This document shows positions 7,246-7,460 of a stretch of DNA of 7,460 bases, piece after piece. This DNA is from Bacteroidota bacterium (GTDB taxonomy: Bacteria; Bacteroidota; Bacteroidia; NS11-12g; UBA9320): positions 1-7,460 of the forward strand of contig JAHEKB010000111.1 of the NCBI GenBank assembly GCA_024638525.1, written 5' to 3'. A program made the translations under genes and the position numbers. The notes under the pieces are model-generated. The model saw only the letters and a program-made list of their open reading frames with translations. It was not told the DNA's origin and did no database searches. How positions within the stretch are numbered: the stretch's first letter is position 1; each line of letters opens with the position of its first letter.

Positions 7246-7460
7246 ATGGAGCCGAGAGCCGGAGCCGGGACCTTCGAATCTTCGAACTTTCATTATTCCT
7301 ACTCGTTGCTTAACAAGCCATAGATTAATCGACCATTGTTTTATCGAAAATCCTATTTTTCCCCCGGGGTGGGGAGAGAAAGCTTGTGCTGAAATCATAA
7401 GTTCCAAATTCTAAATCCAAACCTCCGAACCTTCTAACAGTAAAAATCTACCTTATTAAA
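7246..7460. other. Non-coding tail with degenerate short direct repeats
   Basis: No credible gene lies in these 215 bases; the open frames crossing them are short, overlap the clpB end or lack family-like sequence. Three textures are visible. At 7249-7269 there are overlapping GAGCCG-type repeats. At 7269-7288 CTTCGAA occurs twice, as accttcgaatcttcgaac. At 7400-7440 a run of pyrimidine-rich 6-9-mers (ttccaaa, ttctaaa, tccaaa, cctccgaac, cttctaac) ends in an echo of the same CTTCGAA theme. Between them is a C/G-rich hairpin block. A canonical terminator with a T-run after clpB is not obvious. Confidence 0.6.
7356..7379. other. C/G-rich hairpin-like block
   Basis: TTTTTCCCC (7356-7364) can pair with GGGGAGAGA (7371-7379) over nine positions if G-U pairs are allowed, with the six-base loop CGGGGT. 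The core contains the palindrome CCCCGGGG (7362-7369), offering an alternative fold. It stands out sharply in base composition from the surrounding A/T-rich spacer. There is no T-run following on either strand, so it is not a normal rho-independent terminator. Confidence 0.35.

Noticed and set aside
7267..7285. TTCGAATC at 7272-7279 resembles a tRNA T-loop
   Set aside because: The flanking five-base segments (ggacc and cttcg) do not pair, and no anticodon or acceptor arm can be placed around it, so it is not a tRNA. It belongs to the CTTCGAA repeats.
7165..7414. Short open frames on both strands across the clpB end and the spacer
   Set aside because: They overlap the clpB coding end, read through the degenerate repeats and show no recognisable protein features.

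Overview
The window looks like a stretch of chromosome from a member of the Bacteroidota, most likely of the Flavobacteriia type. Three things point there. Ribosomal protein S16 carries a long Ala/Glu/Pro-rich C-terminal tail. There is a clean TAnnTTTG -7 promoter box with an upstream TTG, the Bacteroidota sigma-A pattern. Start codons lack Shine-Dalgarno sequences, and several sit in A-rich contexts. This assignment is an inference from sequence character; no database search was possible.

Layout. Positions 1-1710 hold a tightly packed + strand operon: rpsP (5' end outside the window), rimM and trmD. There is one base between the first two genes and a 4-bp GTGA overlap between the last two. 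This is the classic ribosome-maturation/tRNA-modification cluster, here without rplS after trmD. The trmD stop codon overlaps the stop codon of a convergent minus-strand pair at 1707-3891: a class I aminotransferase (upstream in transcription) and a PfkB-family sugar kinase resembling the kinase half of HldE. These two overlap by 23 bp and are probably cotranscribed. A 45-bp divergent gap separates the aminotransferase from a + strand orphan class I SAM-dependent methyltransferase (3937-4557), and carries that gene's promoter. A short spacer with an inverted repeat and a possible promoter leads into a full-length clpB disaggregase gene (4645-7245). The last 215 bases (7246-7460) hold no credible gene. 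They are a patchwork of degenerate short direct repeats plus a C/G-rich hairpin-like block.

Function. Most of the window is housekeeping: small-subunit assembly (S16, RimM), m1G37 tRNA modification (TrmD), amino-acid transamination and protein disaggregation (ClpB). The least predictable parts are the substrate of the kinase, the substrate of the methyltransferase, the 33-bp tandem repeat in the S16 tail and the repetitive tail after clpB. I see no evidence for a new multi-gene system, CRISPR array, mobile element, phage or toxin-antitoxin locus.
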